Shown: one piece after another, positions 18,490 through 24,853 of the stretch
Layout of the letters: the number at the start of each line of letters is the position of its first letter
Numbering within the stretch: the stretch's first letter is position 1
Source of the DNA: Streptomyces sp. KL109B
GTDB taxonomy: Bacteria > Actinomycetota > Actinomycetes > Streptomycetales > Streptomycetaceae
Length of the DNA stretch: 64,000 nt
NCBI RefSeq assembly: GCF_030766935.1
Contig: NZ_JASERL010000003.1
Location: 558,001 to 622,000, forward strand
Reading direction: 5' to 3'
Translations under genes and position numbers: made by a program
Notes under the pieces: model-generated
The model's input: the letters and a program-made list of their open reading frames with translations, nothing else
What the model was told of the DNA's origin: nothing
Databases searched by the model: none

Positions 18490-19090
18490 TCACAGCCCGG
18501 ATGGCACGGTGATGGCACCAACGGCCGCAGGGCGTCCCATGCGGGGGATGAACGCCGAGATTTTCCGTGCCGCGTCCTGTGCCATTTCTTCGGCGACGAC
18601 CGCGTACACGTCCTTCGTGAATGCCACGGAGGCGTGGCCGAGCACCTCGGAAACGAACTTGTCGTCGACGCCGGCCGCGATGAGCATCGTCGCCGCGCCG
18701 TGGCGTAGATCGTGGAACCGGACCGGTGGCAGCGGCGCCCGGAGAGCTACGCGCACCGCGTCCTCGGTCGTGCGGTACTTCCGAGCGATCCGCTCGACGG
18801 TCCAACCGTCATCAGCCCGAGCGCGGATGTTCCCGTACCGCTCGATCAAGATCCGGAAGCGGCTCGACAGGTACTCGGACTTCAACTCCGAGCCGTCCTC
18901 GTAGCAGTAGACGCGCCCCGAGTCCCGGTAGGCCTCACCCCACTGAAGCCGCTCCTCGATCTTCCGCTTGTGCCATGCCCTGTGGACGCGGATCGTCTCG
19001 TCGTCGAGCGGGATCTGACGCCAGCCGGCCTCGGACTTCGTATCGTCCAACTCGTCCTCGGCCTGCGCCTGGAGGACGTGGAGCCAACAT
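18490..19090 (-). pseudogene. tyrosine recombinase (integrase), C-terminal fragment
   Basis: The readable part covers only the C-terminal catalytic half of a phage/ICE-type tyrosine integrase. Lys lies in DDTKSEAGW, HxxR in FHDLRHGAATML, the later His in LGHASVAFTK, and the nucleophile Tyr in DVYAVV. The N-terminal SAM-like and core-binding domains and the first catalytic Arg are absent, and similarity stops near 19090, where a different reading unit begins. The C-terminus VGAITVPSGL is encoded by a stretch that recurs at 21752-21774. It should be inactive, so the element is probably fixed in place. Confidence 0.8.
18500..18522. repeat. integrase 3'-end sequence, copy 1
   Basis: These 23 bases are identical to 21752-21774. 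Here they encode the last residues of the integrase fragment. At the second site they stand alone, so that site is a relic of another integrase copy. Confidence 0.8.
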
Positions 19091-19157
19091 GGGCGCGAAG
19101 TGCACACAGTGCCACGCCGGGTGCACCGACTCGCCCAACACGGGCAAGGACAAGTAG
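19089..19157 (+). CDS. 22-residue cysteine peptide
   Basis: An ATG with GGAG six bases upstream opens a 22-codon frame. Its product has Cys5, Cys8 and Cys12 (CTQCHAGC), then TDSPNTGKDK. A strong terminator hairpin starts 20 nt after the stop, and a methyltransferase relic follows, so it has the anatomy of a real transcription unit. The CxxCxxxC spacing could bind metal or be a modified-peptide precursor. I do not recognise it, and it may be a by-product of the rearranged junction. Confidence 0.45.
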   Translation: MGAKCTQCHAGCTDSPNTGKDK

Positions 19158-19176
19158 GCGGCAAGGCACGAGAGTT

Positions 19177-19210
19177 GGGGCCCGCCCCTCTACATTCAGG
19201 GGCGGGCCCC
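19177..19210 (+). terminator. strong hairpin after the Cys peptide gene
   Basis: GGGGCCCGCCCCT (19177-19189) and AGGGGCGGGCCCC (19198-19210) form a perfect 13-bp stem with an 8-nt loop, followed by TTCCCCC. Confidence 0.8.
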
Positions 19211-19236
19211 TTCCCCCTGTGAGAGGAACCATCTGC

Positions 19237-19522
19237 ATGTCGCTCGCCGAGACCTGGGACCGCTTCGCCAAGGAGCGCGCCCCGCGCCGTGCGGTGAATG
19301 CGCGGGGCCAGTCGACGTGGCTCAACTGGACCTCCCACCTCCCACCTCCCATCCGGCAGTCAGGAGCTCAAGCCGGGCAAGGTCGGCATGCGCCACGACC
19401 ACACACCCGACGAGTGGACCAAGTTCCTACACCGCCACGGCTTCACCGACGTCCACGCCGAGATCATCGAACCGCCAGCGGGCCAGAACCCGGCAACGAT
19501 GCTGATCCGGGCAACTGTGTAG
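19237..19522 (+). pseudogene. class I SAM-dependent methyltransferase, internally deleted
   Basis: The first ~33 codons (MSLAETWDRFAKERAPRR...QSTWLNW) look like the N-terminus of a streptomycete SAM methyltransferase, with GAGAGGAA about 10 nt before ATG 19237. A frame change occurs near 19345. The ending HTPDEWTKFLHRHGFTD...NPATMLIRATV in another frame is the C-terminus of the same kind of protein. The SAM-binding middle is missing. A second relic of this family lies at 21838-22119. Confidence 0.7.
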
Positions 19523-19663
19523 GCCGCCCGCTAGCCCTTCACCTACTCGTCGTGGCATACGCCACCACTGGCGCCCGACGGTGCGCCGTCGCGAAGGCAT
19601 GGGTGAAGACAAACCAGTAAAGGCCCCCGGTCGTTCGCCCCGGTCGGGGCCCCTCGTGTGTGG

Positions 19664-20002
19664 CTACCAGTTCATGTGGCTGGGCACATCGCAGGTCGTC
19701 GGCATGCCGTCCGACGGAGGGCAGTCGCCCAGGCCGAGCGCGACCAGCACCCCGGCCAGCGCCACCAGGCCAAGGCCGATGGCCAGGCCCGCGGGTGTGA
19801 TCAGGAACCTGCCGATGCCGCCGAGCTGCCGGTCGCGGGGCACGGTGGCCCGGCGCAGGTTCCAGGCGCCGAAGACGGCGGCGGTAGCGGCCCCGAAGCC
19901 TGCGGACACCCAGCCGTCGTGGAACAGGCCCTGGGCGACGTAGGCAACCATGCCGCCGAAGAACAGCGCGTACATGATCCGGACGAGGATTTTATTGATC
20001 AT
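19664..20002 (-). CDS. small membrane protein, cluster 1 gene 8
   Basis: A 112-residue protein with about three hydrophobic segments (RIMYALFFGGMVAYVAQGLF; VSAGFGAATAAVFGAW; AGLAIGLGLVALAGVLVALGLG) and a C-terminal CPPSDGMPTTCDVPSHMNW tail with two Cys. ATG 20002 has GGAGG upstream and overlaps the preceding stop. It is the last of eight small leftward genes. A deleted paralog with the same start and same last residues is at 22192-22374. The function is unknown; the pattern recalls Spd spread proteins. Confidence 0.65.
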   Translation of the reverse strand: MINKILVRIMYALFFGGMVAYVAQGLFHDGWVSAGFGAATAAVFGAWNLRRATVPRDRQLGGIGRFLITPAGLAIGLGLVALAGVLVALGLGDCPPSDGMPTTCDVPSHMNW

Positions 20003-20291
20003 CTTCGTCCTCCTCCGGGTATGGGTCGGGCACGAAGCGCTCCATGCACGGCTCCACACGCGGCCAGAGCCGGGAGCCGAGCCAGCACCCACCGGCCAGC
20101 ACGAGCGCCCCGACCGCGAGCGTCAGCCAGTTCGTGTGCCACACGGCCTGTACGGCGGCCCCGGCGGCGACCGCGAGAACGACGCCGAAGACGTAGATGA
20201 AGCAGCCGCTCACGCAGCCCATGGCTTCCGCACGGGCTTCCTCACGGTCTTCGGTCGAGGAGGGCCTGATCGGCCCTATGGGGCGACTCAC
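19992..20291 (-). CDS. small membrane protein, cluster 1 gene 7
   Basis: This 99-residue protein has two hydrophobic segments (FIYVFGVVLAVAAGAAVQAVW; LTLAVGALVLAGGCWLG) and an acidic C-terminus PEEDEDDQ. GTG 20291 has AGGAG seven bases upstream but overlaps the preceding gene by 50 nt. ATG 20222 (with GGAAG) would give a 76-residue product. The 3' end overlaps the next gene. Not recognised as a family. Confidence 0.6.
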   Translation of the reverse strand: MSRPIGPIRPSSTEDREEARAEAMGCVSGCFIYVFGVVLAVAAGAAVQAVWHTNWLTLAVGALVLAGGCWLGSRLWPRVEPCMERFVPDPYPEEDEDDQ

Positions 20292-20499
20292 CGTCAGTCT
20301 CCTTCCGTCGTCGCCGTTTCTTCCAGTAGGCGCCGATCAGTCGGAACAGGAGACGGAGGACCACCAGCATGCCGAGGCTCAGGCACGCGTCCCCGAAGGT
20401 CCGCCCGCTCACGCATACCTGCACCGCGAGGTAACCGGGCAGGCCGATCCCGAGTGCCACGATGCGCGCGATCGTCTCGGACGACATCCGCCTCGTCAT
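20242..20499 (-). CDS. small membrane protein, cluster 1 gene 6
   Basis: An 85-residue protein with hydrophobic stretches IVALGIGLPGYLAVQVCV and LSLGMLVVLRLLFRLIGAYW, then a basic KKRRRRKE tail. The start ATG overlaps the upstream stop as ATGA, which indicates translational coupling. No family is recognised. Confidence 0.6.
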   Translation of the reverse strand: MTRRMSSETIARIVALGIGLPGYLAVQVCVSGRTFGDACLSLGMLVVLRLLFRLIGAYWKKRRRRKETDGESPHRADQALLDRRP

Positions 20500-20750
20500 T
20501 CGCCGGTCTCCTCGTCCTCGTATTCGGGCTGGCCGGTGCGGCGCCACCACCACTGGTGGATGAGCTGGGATCCCGTGACGCTGATCCCCAGGCCGATCGC
20601 CATCTGCCAGTCGCCGATGATGAGCCCCATGGCGCCGAAGAGCACGACGGCCACGAGGACGATGAACGTGACCTCACGAACGGTGAGCTGCTTCGGCGGG
20701 TCCGTGTGGGAACCCATCAACAGTAGGCGCCGCTTCACACGCAGTTTCAT
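20496..20750 (-). CDS. small membrane protein, cluster 1 gene 5
   Basis: An 84-residue protein with a basic N-terminus, then SHTDPPKQLTVREV and two hydrophobic stretches (FIVLVAVVLFGAMGLIIG; IGLGISVTGSQLIHQWWW). A paralog with HTDPPRQFTAQEI...FGAMGLAIG is encoded at 22545-22712, which shows that the two clusters are related. ATG overlaps the upstream stop (ATGA). Confidence 0.65.
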   Translation of the reverse strand: MKLRVKRRLLLMGSHTDPPKQLTVREVTFIVLVAVVLFGAMGLIIGDWQMAIGLGISVTGSQLIHQWWWRRTGQPEYEDEETGE

Positions 20751-20950
20751 TCGCCGACCTCGTCCCACTGCTCCCGGCGCCGGAAGTCGCGCAGCGAGAT
20801 GCCGACTGCGGCGAACTGGCACGCCACGGCGACGGCCGACACCGCAGTCGGCCAGACCGAGTCGTGGCTGGTCACGAGAAGCATGAGGTTCCCGACGATT
20901 GCGAGGGACATGCCACTGACGAACACCCGTCGCTGCGTACGTACTTTCAT
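20747..20950 (-). CDS. small membrane protein, cluster 1 gene 4
   Basis: A 67-residue protein, MKVRTQRRVFVSG..., with two hydrophobic segments (SLAIVGNLMLLVTS; TAVSAVAVACQFAAVGISL) and a charged end DFRRREQWDEVGE. It overlaps both neighbours by four bases. The function is unknown. Confidence 0.6.
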   Translation of the reverse strand: MKVRTQRRVFVSGMSLAIVGNLMLLVTSHDSVWPTAVSAVAVACQFAAVGISLRDFRRREQWDEVGE

Positions 20951-21195
20951 CGCCGCCTCCGTACCTCGCGCCGCATGAGCAGGTCGAGGCGCTCCAGCTC
21001 GGCCTGGCGCTGCCGGGCGGGCGCCTGCCGGTCGCTGCGGATGGTCCGCACTTGGTAGCTGACGGCCCAGACGCAGACGGCCGCCCAGAACCAGCGAGCC
21101 CAGCCGTGGTGGCTCATGACCATTCCGGCGTAGAGGGCGACGCCCACGGCGAGCGAGACGTACGACCACAAGCCTCCGGGCACGGGCCGCCTCAC
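20947..21195 (-). CDS. small membrane protein, cluster 1 gene 3
   Basis: An 82-residue protein with two membrane segments (VSLAVGVALYAGMVM; WARWFWAAVCVWAVSYQV) and a long basic/acidic amphipathic C-terminus (RQRQAELERLDLLMRREVRRRR), probably a helix in the cytosol. GTG 21195 has GGAGG upstream and overlaps the previous stop as GTGA. Confidence 0.6.
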   Translation of the reverse strand: MRRPVPGGLWSYVSLAVGVALYAGMVMSHHGWARWFWAAVCVWAVSYQVRTIRSDRQAPARQRQAELERLDLLMRREVRRRR

Positions 21196-21317
21196 TTGCG
21201 CCTCCGGAACATGTGGACGACGACCCCGATCACGATGGCGGACGCGATGATCGCGACGACTATCCCTTGGTCGTGCGGCAGGTCGGTCGGGATGTACCCG
21301 CCGCCCCCGCCCCTCAT
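21192..21317 (-). CDS. 41-residue membrane protein, cluster 1 gene 2
   Basis: A 41-codon frame between two coupled genes. It starts MRGGGGGYIPTDLPH, has one hydrophobic helix (IVVAIIASAIVIGVVVHMF) and ends RRRK, the layout of a single-pass protein with a basic cytosolic end. It overlaps both neighbours by four bases, the best sign that it is translated. Confidence 0.6.
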   Translation of the reverse strand: MRGGGGGYIPTDLPHDQGIVVAIIASAIVIGVVVHMFRRRK

Positions 21318-21619
21318 CGGACGGTCCGGCGGCGCTCGCGCATGCGGCGGCCCCAGGCGGCGGCCTTGGCGTTCAGGCGGCGCTGTCCTATGTGCCAGAG
21401 GGTGGCGACGGCTACGACGATGACGATGAGCGTCCAGTCGACGAGGCTGTGGACGTCCGCGAAGCCGCGCCCGTGGTCACGGCGCGAGAGCCACTCGGAG
21501 ACGGGGCGCACCCCGAACGCGTCCAGGGCGAACGTCGCGGCTACGGCCACGGTTCCGGCGACGGCGGTGACCCGCTTGGGTAGGGACGCCTCGCGCCATG
21601 CATCGATCCACCTGGGCAC
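21314..21619 (-). CDS. small membrane protein, cluster 1 gene 1
   Basis: A 101-residue protein and the first gene of the leftward cluster. Hydrophobic segments are VTAVAGTVAVAATFALDAFG and VDWTLIVIVVAVATLWHIG; the C-terminus is very basic (RRMRERRRTVR). The GTG start at 21619 follows a leader that is also found before the first gene of cluster 2. The function is unknown; like small Spd proteins of conjugative elements, it is short, hydrophobic and coupled. Confidence 0.6.
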   Translation of the reverse strand: MPRWIDAWREASLPKRVTAVAGTVAVAATFALDAFGVRPVSEWLSRRDHGRGFADVHSLVDWTLIVIVVAVATLWHIGQRRLNAKAAAWGRRMRERRRTVR

Positions 21620-21642
21620 TGCTCTTGCTCCCGCTCGATTAG

Positions 21643-21735
21643 CCCCCCGGCTGTCGGTGTGTCCGGGGGACGCTAGGCGGCGGGCCGAGCGCGATGGAAA
21701 TCGATCATGGGGTTCGTTGCGGGTCTCACACGCCG
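21643..21735 (-). promoter_or_regulatory. leader/promoter region of cluster 1 (repeat copy 1)
   Basis: The inverted repeat CCCCCCGG (21643-21650) / CCGGGGG (21663-21669) and the adjoining ~65 bp recur with substitutions at 23046-23140. On the minus strand both copies have a TAGCGT sequence just before the inverted repeat, a plausible -10. Conservation of this leader before both clusters suggests a promoter and operator. Confidence 0.55.
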
Positions 21736-21751
21736 GGCCAACGTGCCTCTT

Positions 21752-21774
21752 GATGGCACGGTGATGGCACCAAC
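21752..21774. repeat. integrase 3'-end sequence, copy 2
   Basis: This 23-bp sequence is identical to the end of the integrase fragment at 18500-18522, but no integrase frame continues from it. It is a scar of a second integrase gene, deleted up to the methyltransferase relic on its right. Confidence 0.75.
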
Positions 21775-21837
21775 TGGCACAGCCACCCTCGGTCGCGAGC
21801 CACCGAGGTGGGGCGGCCTGGTGGCCACGGGCCCGGG

Positions 21838-22119
21838 CCCGAACTCCTCGTGCCCTTGGTCACTCAACGCCTCAACCCCGGCGGGGTGTTCTTCGTCTTC
21901 TCGCAGCCTCCCGCGATCCCCGGCGCGTACGGGCCGCAGGGCATGTACAAGGGCGGTTTCGCCGGGCCGGCCCTGTTCACGTACCGGTACAGCCACACCC
22001 CAGAGACCTGGGAAGAGCTGCTTCGGACCGCTGGATTCACTGAGGCACAGGCCGGCGTGCTCGACGCCCCGCAGCGGGGTTACATCGGAACCTTGATCGT
22101 CCGGGCCACCCGCAGGTGA
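21838..22119 (+). pseudogene. SAM-dependent methyltransferase, C-terminal fragment
   Basis: The frame carries only the C-terminal third of a methyltransferase: LNPGGVFFVFSQPPAIPG (post-SAM strand), a variable loop, then HTPETWEELLRTAGFTEAQAGVLDAP...GTLIVRATRR. The ending parallels the relic at 19237-19522 (HTPDEW...AGF/HGF...LIRAT). There is no N-terminus or SAM-binding glycine motif, and it abuts the integrase scar. Confidence 0.7.
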
Positions 22120-22191
22120 TCACACTCAGCCCCCGGGGTGAGCCGGACCGCCGTCCCGCCGGTTCGAGTGGAAGCGGCACGCCCGCCCTGG

Positions 22192-22374
22192 CTACCAGTT
22201 CATGTGGCTGGGTGTGCGGCACCTTCCGGCGAGGCCGGTACGAGTGGCCGTGAACCGGCTGATGCGCGTGCCGGAGCCGCCGAGTTGCTGGTCGCGGGGC
22301 GCTGTGGCCCGGCGCAGGTTCCAGTCGCCGAAGAACAGCGCGTACATGATCCGGACCAAGACGTTAACGATCAT
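22192..22374 (-). pseudogene. shrunken paralog of cluster 1 gene 8 (cluster 2)
   Basis: Sixty codons beginning MIVNVLVRIMYALFFG, jumping directly to DWNLRRATAPRDQQLGG and ending SHMNW. Compared with the 112-residue gene at 19664, the middle membrane segments are missing and the region before the end is scrambled. It still overlaps the tiny gene before it. It is probably non-functional. Confidence 0.65.
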
Positions 22375-22426
22375 CGTCGTTCCCGCGCCGCTCGATGCGC
22401 CGGGCGTGGATGTAGTTCCAGCTCAC
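22364..22426 (-). CDS. 20-residue peptide frame, cluster 2
   Basis: A GTG start overlaps the upstream stop as GTGA. The frame encodes 20 charged residues (MSWNYIHARRIERRGNDDDR) and its stop overlaps the next start. The coupling argues for translation, but it may be only the remnant of a longer gene equivalent to cluster 1 gene 7. Confidence 0.35.
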   Translation of the reverse strand: MSWNYIHARRIERRGNDDDR

Positions 22427-22548
22427 GGAGCCGAGAAAACGGACCCGCCGTTGATGACGGCGCTCCACTTTCCCGTGCCGGCGCGGATGATGCCCATGAC
22501 GGCCAACACGACCAAGGCATAAAGGACGAGTCGCGTGGGCTTACTCAT
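22423..22548 (-). CDS. 41-residue membrane peptide, cluster 2
   Basis: MSKPTRLVLYALVVLAVMGII is a single predicted membrane helix, followed by RAGTGKWSAVINGGSVFSAP. ATG overlaps the upstream stop (ATGA) and its own stop overlaps the next GTG. It has no obvious paralog in cluster 1. Confidence 0.5.
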   Translation of the reverse strand: MSKPTRLVLYALVVLAVMGIIRAGTGKWSAVINGGSVFSAP

Positions 22549-22712
22549 CTTCGCCCTCGCCTTCGTGCTCCGGAGCCGATGGCGAGCCCCATGGCGCCGA
22601 AGACGACGGCGGCGATGACGGTGTTCACCGCGATCTCCTGGGCGGTGAACTGCCTTGGCGGGTCCGTGTGCAGGCCCACGAACGTCCGCCACCGGTCCCC
22701 ACGTGGCCTCAT
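22545..22712 (-). CDS. 55-residue membrane protein, cluster 2 paralog of cluster 1 gene 5
   Basis: The segment HTDPPRQFTAQEIAVNTV and FGAMGLAIG align with cluster 1 gene 5 (HTDPPKQLTVREVTFIV, FGAMGLIIG). It ends early in GARRRGRR and so lacks the second membrane segment. Coupled by ATGA overlaps on both sides. Confidence 0.55.
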   Translation of the reverse strand: MRPRGDRWRTFVGLHTDPPRQFTAQEIAVNTVIAAVVFGAMGLAIGSGARRRGRR

Positions 22713-22948
22713 CGGCGGAAACTCTCCGGCTGGCGGGCTTTGACGCGGCGGCAGAACAGCTCGAAGGCCACGCCGGCCACGACGGAGCCGGTGAGCACCC
22801 ACCAGGCATCGGGCGTGAAGCCCTGCGCGATGCCGACGACCCCGAGGACGAACAAGGCCCCTACGAAGATGTGGACCTTGCGCCGGGAGTGCTGGAAGCG
22901 GACCCACCCGTCGATGTTCATGGGCCGGGGCTCGATCCGCATGATCAC
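22709..22948 (-). CDS. 79-residue membrane protein, cluster 2
   Basis: This protein has an N-terminal charged segment and hydrophobic stretches VHIFVGALFVLGVVGIAQGF and WWVLTGSVVAGVAFELFC, then a basic RRVKARQPESFRR end. GTG 22948 overlaps a short upstream frame; ATG 22942 is an alternative. Its stop overlaps the next ATG. It is not clearly a paralog of any cluster 1 gene. Confidence 0.55.
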   Translation of the reverse strand: MIMRIEPRPMNIDGWVRFQHSRRKVHIFVGALFVLGVVGIAQGFTPDAWWVLTGSVVAGVAFELFCRRVKARQPESFRR

Positions 22949-23025
22949 CAGGCCGCCGACGCAGACGCCTGCACGGGACGTGTCTTCGGGCCTTCCGGCC
23001 GCAGGAGGGGTGGACGCTGCTTCAC
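22945..23025 (-). CDS. 26-residue frame at the head of cluster 2
   Basis: The GTG start at 23025 lies at the position in the duplicated leader that corresponds to the start of cluster 1 gene 1. It encodes a short Pro/Arg/Ala-rich peptide whose stop overlaps the next GTG. It is probably what is left of the cluster's first gene after a deletion. Confidence 0.35.
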   Translation of the reverse strand: MKQRPPLLRPEGPKTRPVQASASAAW

Positions 23026-23045
23026 TGTCTCGCTCCGCTTGAGTC

Positions 23046-23140
23046 GTCCCCCCGGACGTCGACGTGCCCGGGGGACGCTAGACGGCGGGGCCAGGGGGAG
23101 GAAAGTTGATCACGGGGCCCGTTGCGGGTCCCACACACCC
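23046..23140 (-). promoter_or_regulatory. leader/promoter region of cluster 2 (repeat copy 2)
   Basis: Inverted repeat GTCCCCCCGG (23046-23055) / CCCGGGGGAC (23067-23076), with the following bases matching 21661-21730 at most positions. The minus-strand TAGCGT element is conserved. It marks the right end of the duplicated module. Confidence 0.55.
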
Positions 23141-23176
23141 TTGGCCGTGAGCCACCGAGGCGGAACAGCCCCTTTG

Positions 23177-23190
23177 CAAATCCCTCCGCC
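23177..23190. other. right attachment site (att) of the tRNA-Ser island
   Basis: CAAATCCCTCCGCC matches the 3' end of tRNA-Ser(GCU) exactly and is the outer boundary of the accessory DNA, placing about 4.8 kb between the two copies. The next ~190 bp, up to tRNA-Arg, contain no gene I can support. Confidence 0.65.
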
Positions 23191-23380
23191 CCCGGCTCCC
23201 GGGCCCGCTCGCCGCGGTCGGCACGGTCCGACGACCGAGTCGCCTCCAGGCACGTTTTTGCAGGTCAGGCAGGGTGAGGCGAATGGATTTCACATGGCGG
23301 CGGCAGTCATGTAATGTTCTTCTTGTCGCCGGGACGGGCCGAAAGGCCGGGAGCGGAGACAACAACAAAAGAAAAAACAA

Positions 23381-23453
23381 GCACTCGTAGCTTAACGGAT
23401 AGAGCATCTGACTACGGATCAGAAGGTTGCAGGTTCGAATCCTGCCGAGTGCA
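23381..23453 (+). tRNA. tRNA-Arg(ACG)
   Basis: This 73-nt tRNA has acceptor stem GCACTCG/CGAGTGC and discriminator A. The anticodon loop CTACGGA gives ACG, which is edited to ICG to read CGN codons. The editing enzyme TadA is encoded at 43982 in this window. CCA is not encoded. Confidence 0.95.
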
Positions 23454-23463
23454 CACAGGTAAG

Positions 23464-23495
23464 AGGCCCCGGACGAATAGTCCGGGGCCTTTTGC
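23464..23495 (+). terminator. terminator after tRNA-Arg
   Basis: AGGCCCCGGAC and GTCCGGGGCCT form a perfect 11-bp stem around GAATA, followed by TTTT. Confidence 0.85.
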
Positions 23496-23536
23496 GTTTT
23501 CCGGGGATGTCAGTGGCGTGCGTCATCCTGGCTCGT

Positions 23537-24418
23537 ATGACGTGGTGGTGCACCGGGATGCGGTGGCGTGGGGGCGGGCCGGTTTTCGGGTGGGTGGGTG
23601 ACGGTGGGGGCGAGCGGGAAAGCGGGCTGCGGTTCGGGGACGACGTCGCGTTTCGGGTCGGCGGGGAGCGGCGGTGCCTTGGGGTGTGGCGCGCGGGGCG
23701 GTGGACCGCGTGTCCGGGGCGGGACTCCGTGCCGGTGCGGGGGACGCGGGCGCAGTGTGCGGAGTGTGCCGCGATCGACCGGGCGCGGTCGGTGGCGGCG
23801 GACACGATCGCCGATGATCCGCGGCCGTACCACGTGTATTTGGCGTGGTTCGGGGACGGGCTCGTGAAGGTGGGGATCACGGGGGTGCGGAGGGGGAGTG
23901 ACCGGTTGCTCGAGCAGGGGGCCGTCGCGTTTACGTGGCTGGGGCGGGGGCCGTTGATGGCGGCGCGGCGGGCCGAGGAGTTGCTGCGGGTGGCGCTCGG
24001 GGTGCCGGACCGGATTCCGTACGAGAGGAAGCGCGCGGTGCGGGGCTCGTTGGCGGGGGCCGGGGAGCGGGGCGCTGAGTTGGAGCGGGCGCATGCGGTG
24101 GTGGCGGGGCTCGTGGGGTGGCCCGAGTCGTTGGAGCGGCTGCCGTGCGAGGCGGTGGATCACGGGGAGGCGTTCGGGCTCGGGGCGATCGACCGGGTGG
24201 ATGCCGTGGTGAGCGGGTTGCGGGAGGGGGATGTCGTGGCGGGGCGGGTGGTTGCCGCCGCTGGGCCCGATCTGCATCTCGTCGAGGAGGCCGGGCGGCG
24301 GCTCGTCGTCGATACGCGGGTGCTGGCCGGGTGGCCGTTGGAGCGCGTGGCGGAGGGGGCCGGTGGGGTGGGGCCCGAGGTGCGGGAGGTTCCCGGGGTG
24401 CAGGGTGGGCTGTTTTAG
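23537..24418 (+). CDS. DUF2797 family protein
   Basis: A 293-residue cytosolic protein that looks like the actinobacterial DUF2797 family. A Cys-containing N-terminal half (CPGRDSVPVRGTRAQCAEC) leads to HVYLAWFGDGLVKVGITGVRRGSDRLLEQGAVAFTWLGRGPLM..., reminiscent of a GIY-YIG-like alpha/beta core. No function is established that I can assert. ATG 23537 matches the expected beginning (MTWWCTGMRW); the frame is open from 23492. Confidence 0.75.
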   Translation: MTWWCTGMRWRGGGPVFGWVGDGGGERESGLRFGDDVAFRVGGERRCLGVWRAGRWTACPGRDSVPVRGTRAQCAECAAIDRARSVAADTIADDPRPYHVYLAWFGDGLVKVGITGVRRGSDRLLEQGAVAFTWLGRGPLMAARRAEELLRVALGVPDRIPYERKRAVRGSLAGAGERGAELERAHAVVAGLVGWPESLERLPCEAVDHGEAFGLGAIDRVDAVVSGLREGDVVAGRVVAAAGPDLHLVEEAGRRLVVDTRVLAGWPLERVAEGAGGVGPEVREVPGVQGGLF

Positions 24419-24478
24419 ACAGTTGGCGGTCGGTCCTCGGCCAAATCCCTTTCCCCGCGCCCGGGAACAGGAGATCGT

Positions 24479-24853
24479 ATGGACATGAGTGTTCACGCCG
24501 ATGTGGCTGACGGGGCGGCGGCGCCCCAGCCGTTGCCCGCTTTTGAACCGCCTTACTACGTCGTAGTGTTCAGCTCCGTGCGGACCGAGGGGGACCGCGG
24601 GTACGGGGAGGCAGCCGACCGGATGGACGAGCTGGTCAAGGAGATCCCGGGGTACCTCGGGCACGAGTCCGCGCGGACGCCCGGCGGGCTGGGGATCACC
24701 GTGTCGTACTTCCGGGACTCCGCCGCCATCGAGCAGTGGCGGTCCGTCGGCGAGCACCGCGCCGTGCAGAAGCAGGGGCGCGCCGAGTGGTACGAGCGGT
24801 ACACCGTGCACGTGGCGAAGGTCGAGCGCAGCACCGGGTTCGTGCGTGAGTAG
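24479..24853 (+). CDS. antibiotic biosynthesis monooxygenase (ABM) domain protein
   Basis: A 124-residue protein with a single ABM/dimeric alpha-beta barrel domain (YYVVVFSSVRTEGDRGYGEAADRMDELVKEIPGYLGHES...ITVSYFRDSAAIEQWRSVGEHRAVQKQG). The family includes quinone-forming monooxygenases, haem-degrading enzymes and proteins of unknown role. AGGAG lies five bases before ATG 24479; ATG 24485 is an alternative. Its end overlaps the next gene by eight bases, so the two are one unit. Confidence 0.82.
   Translation: MDMSVHADVADGAAAPQPLPAFEPPYYVVVFSSVRTEGDRGYGEAADRMDELVKEIPGYLGHESARTPGGLGITVSYFRDSAAIEQWRSVGEHRAVQKQGRAEWYERYTVHVAKVERSTGFVRE

Noticed and set aside
21673..21996. 107-codon minus-strand frame containing VGAITVPS
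   Set aside because: Only about eight residues correspond to the integrase tail; the rest is a shadow of the methyltransferase fragment.
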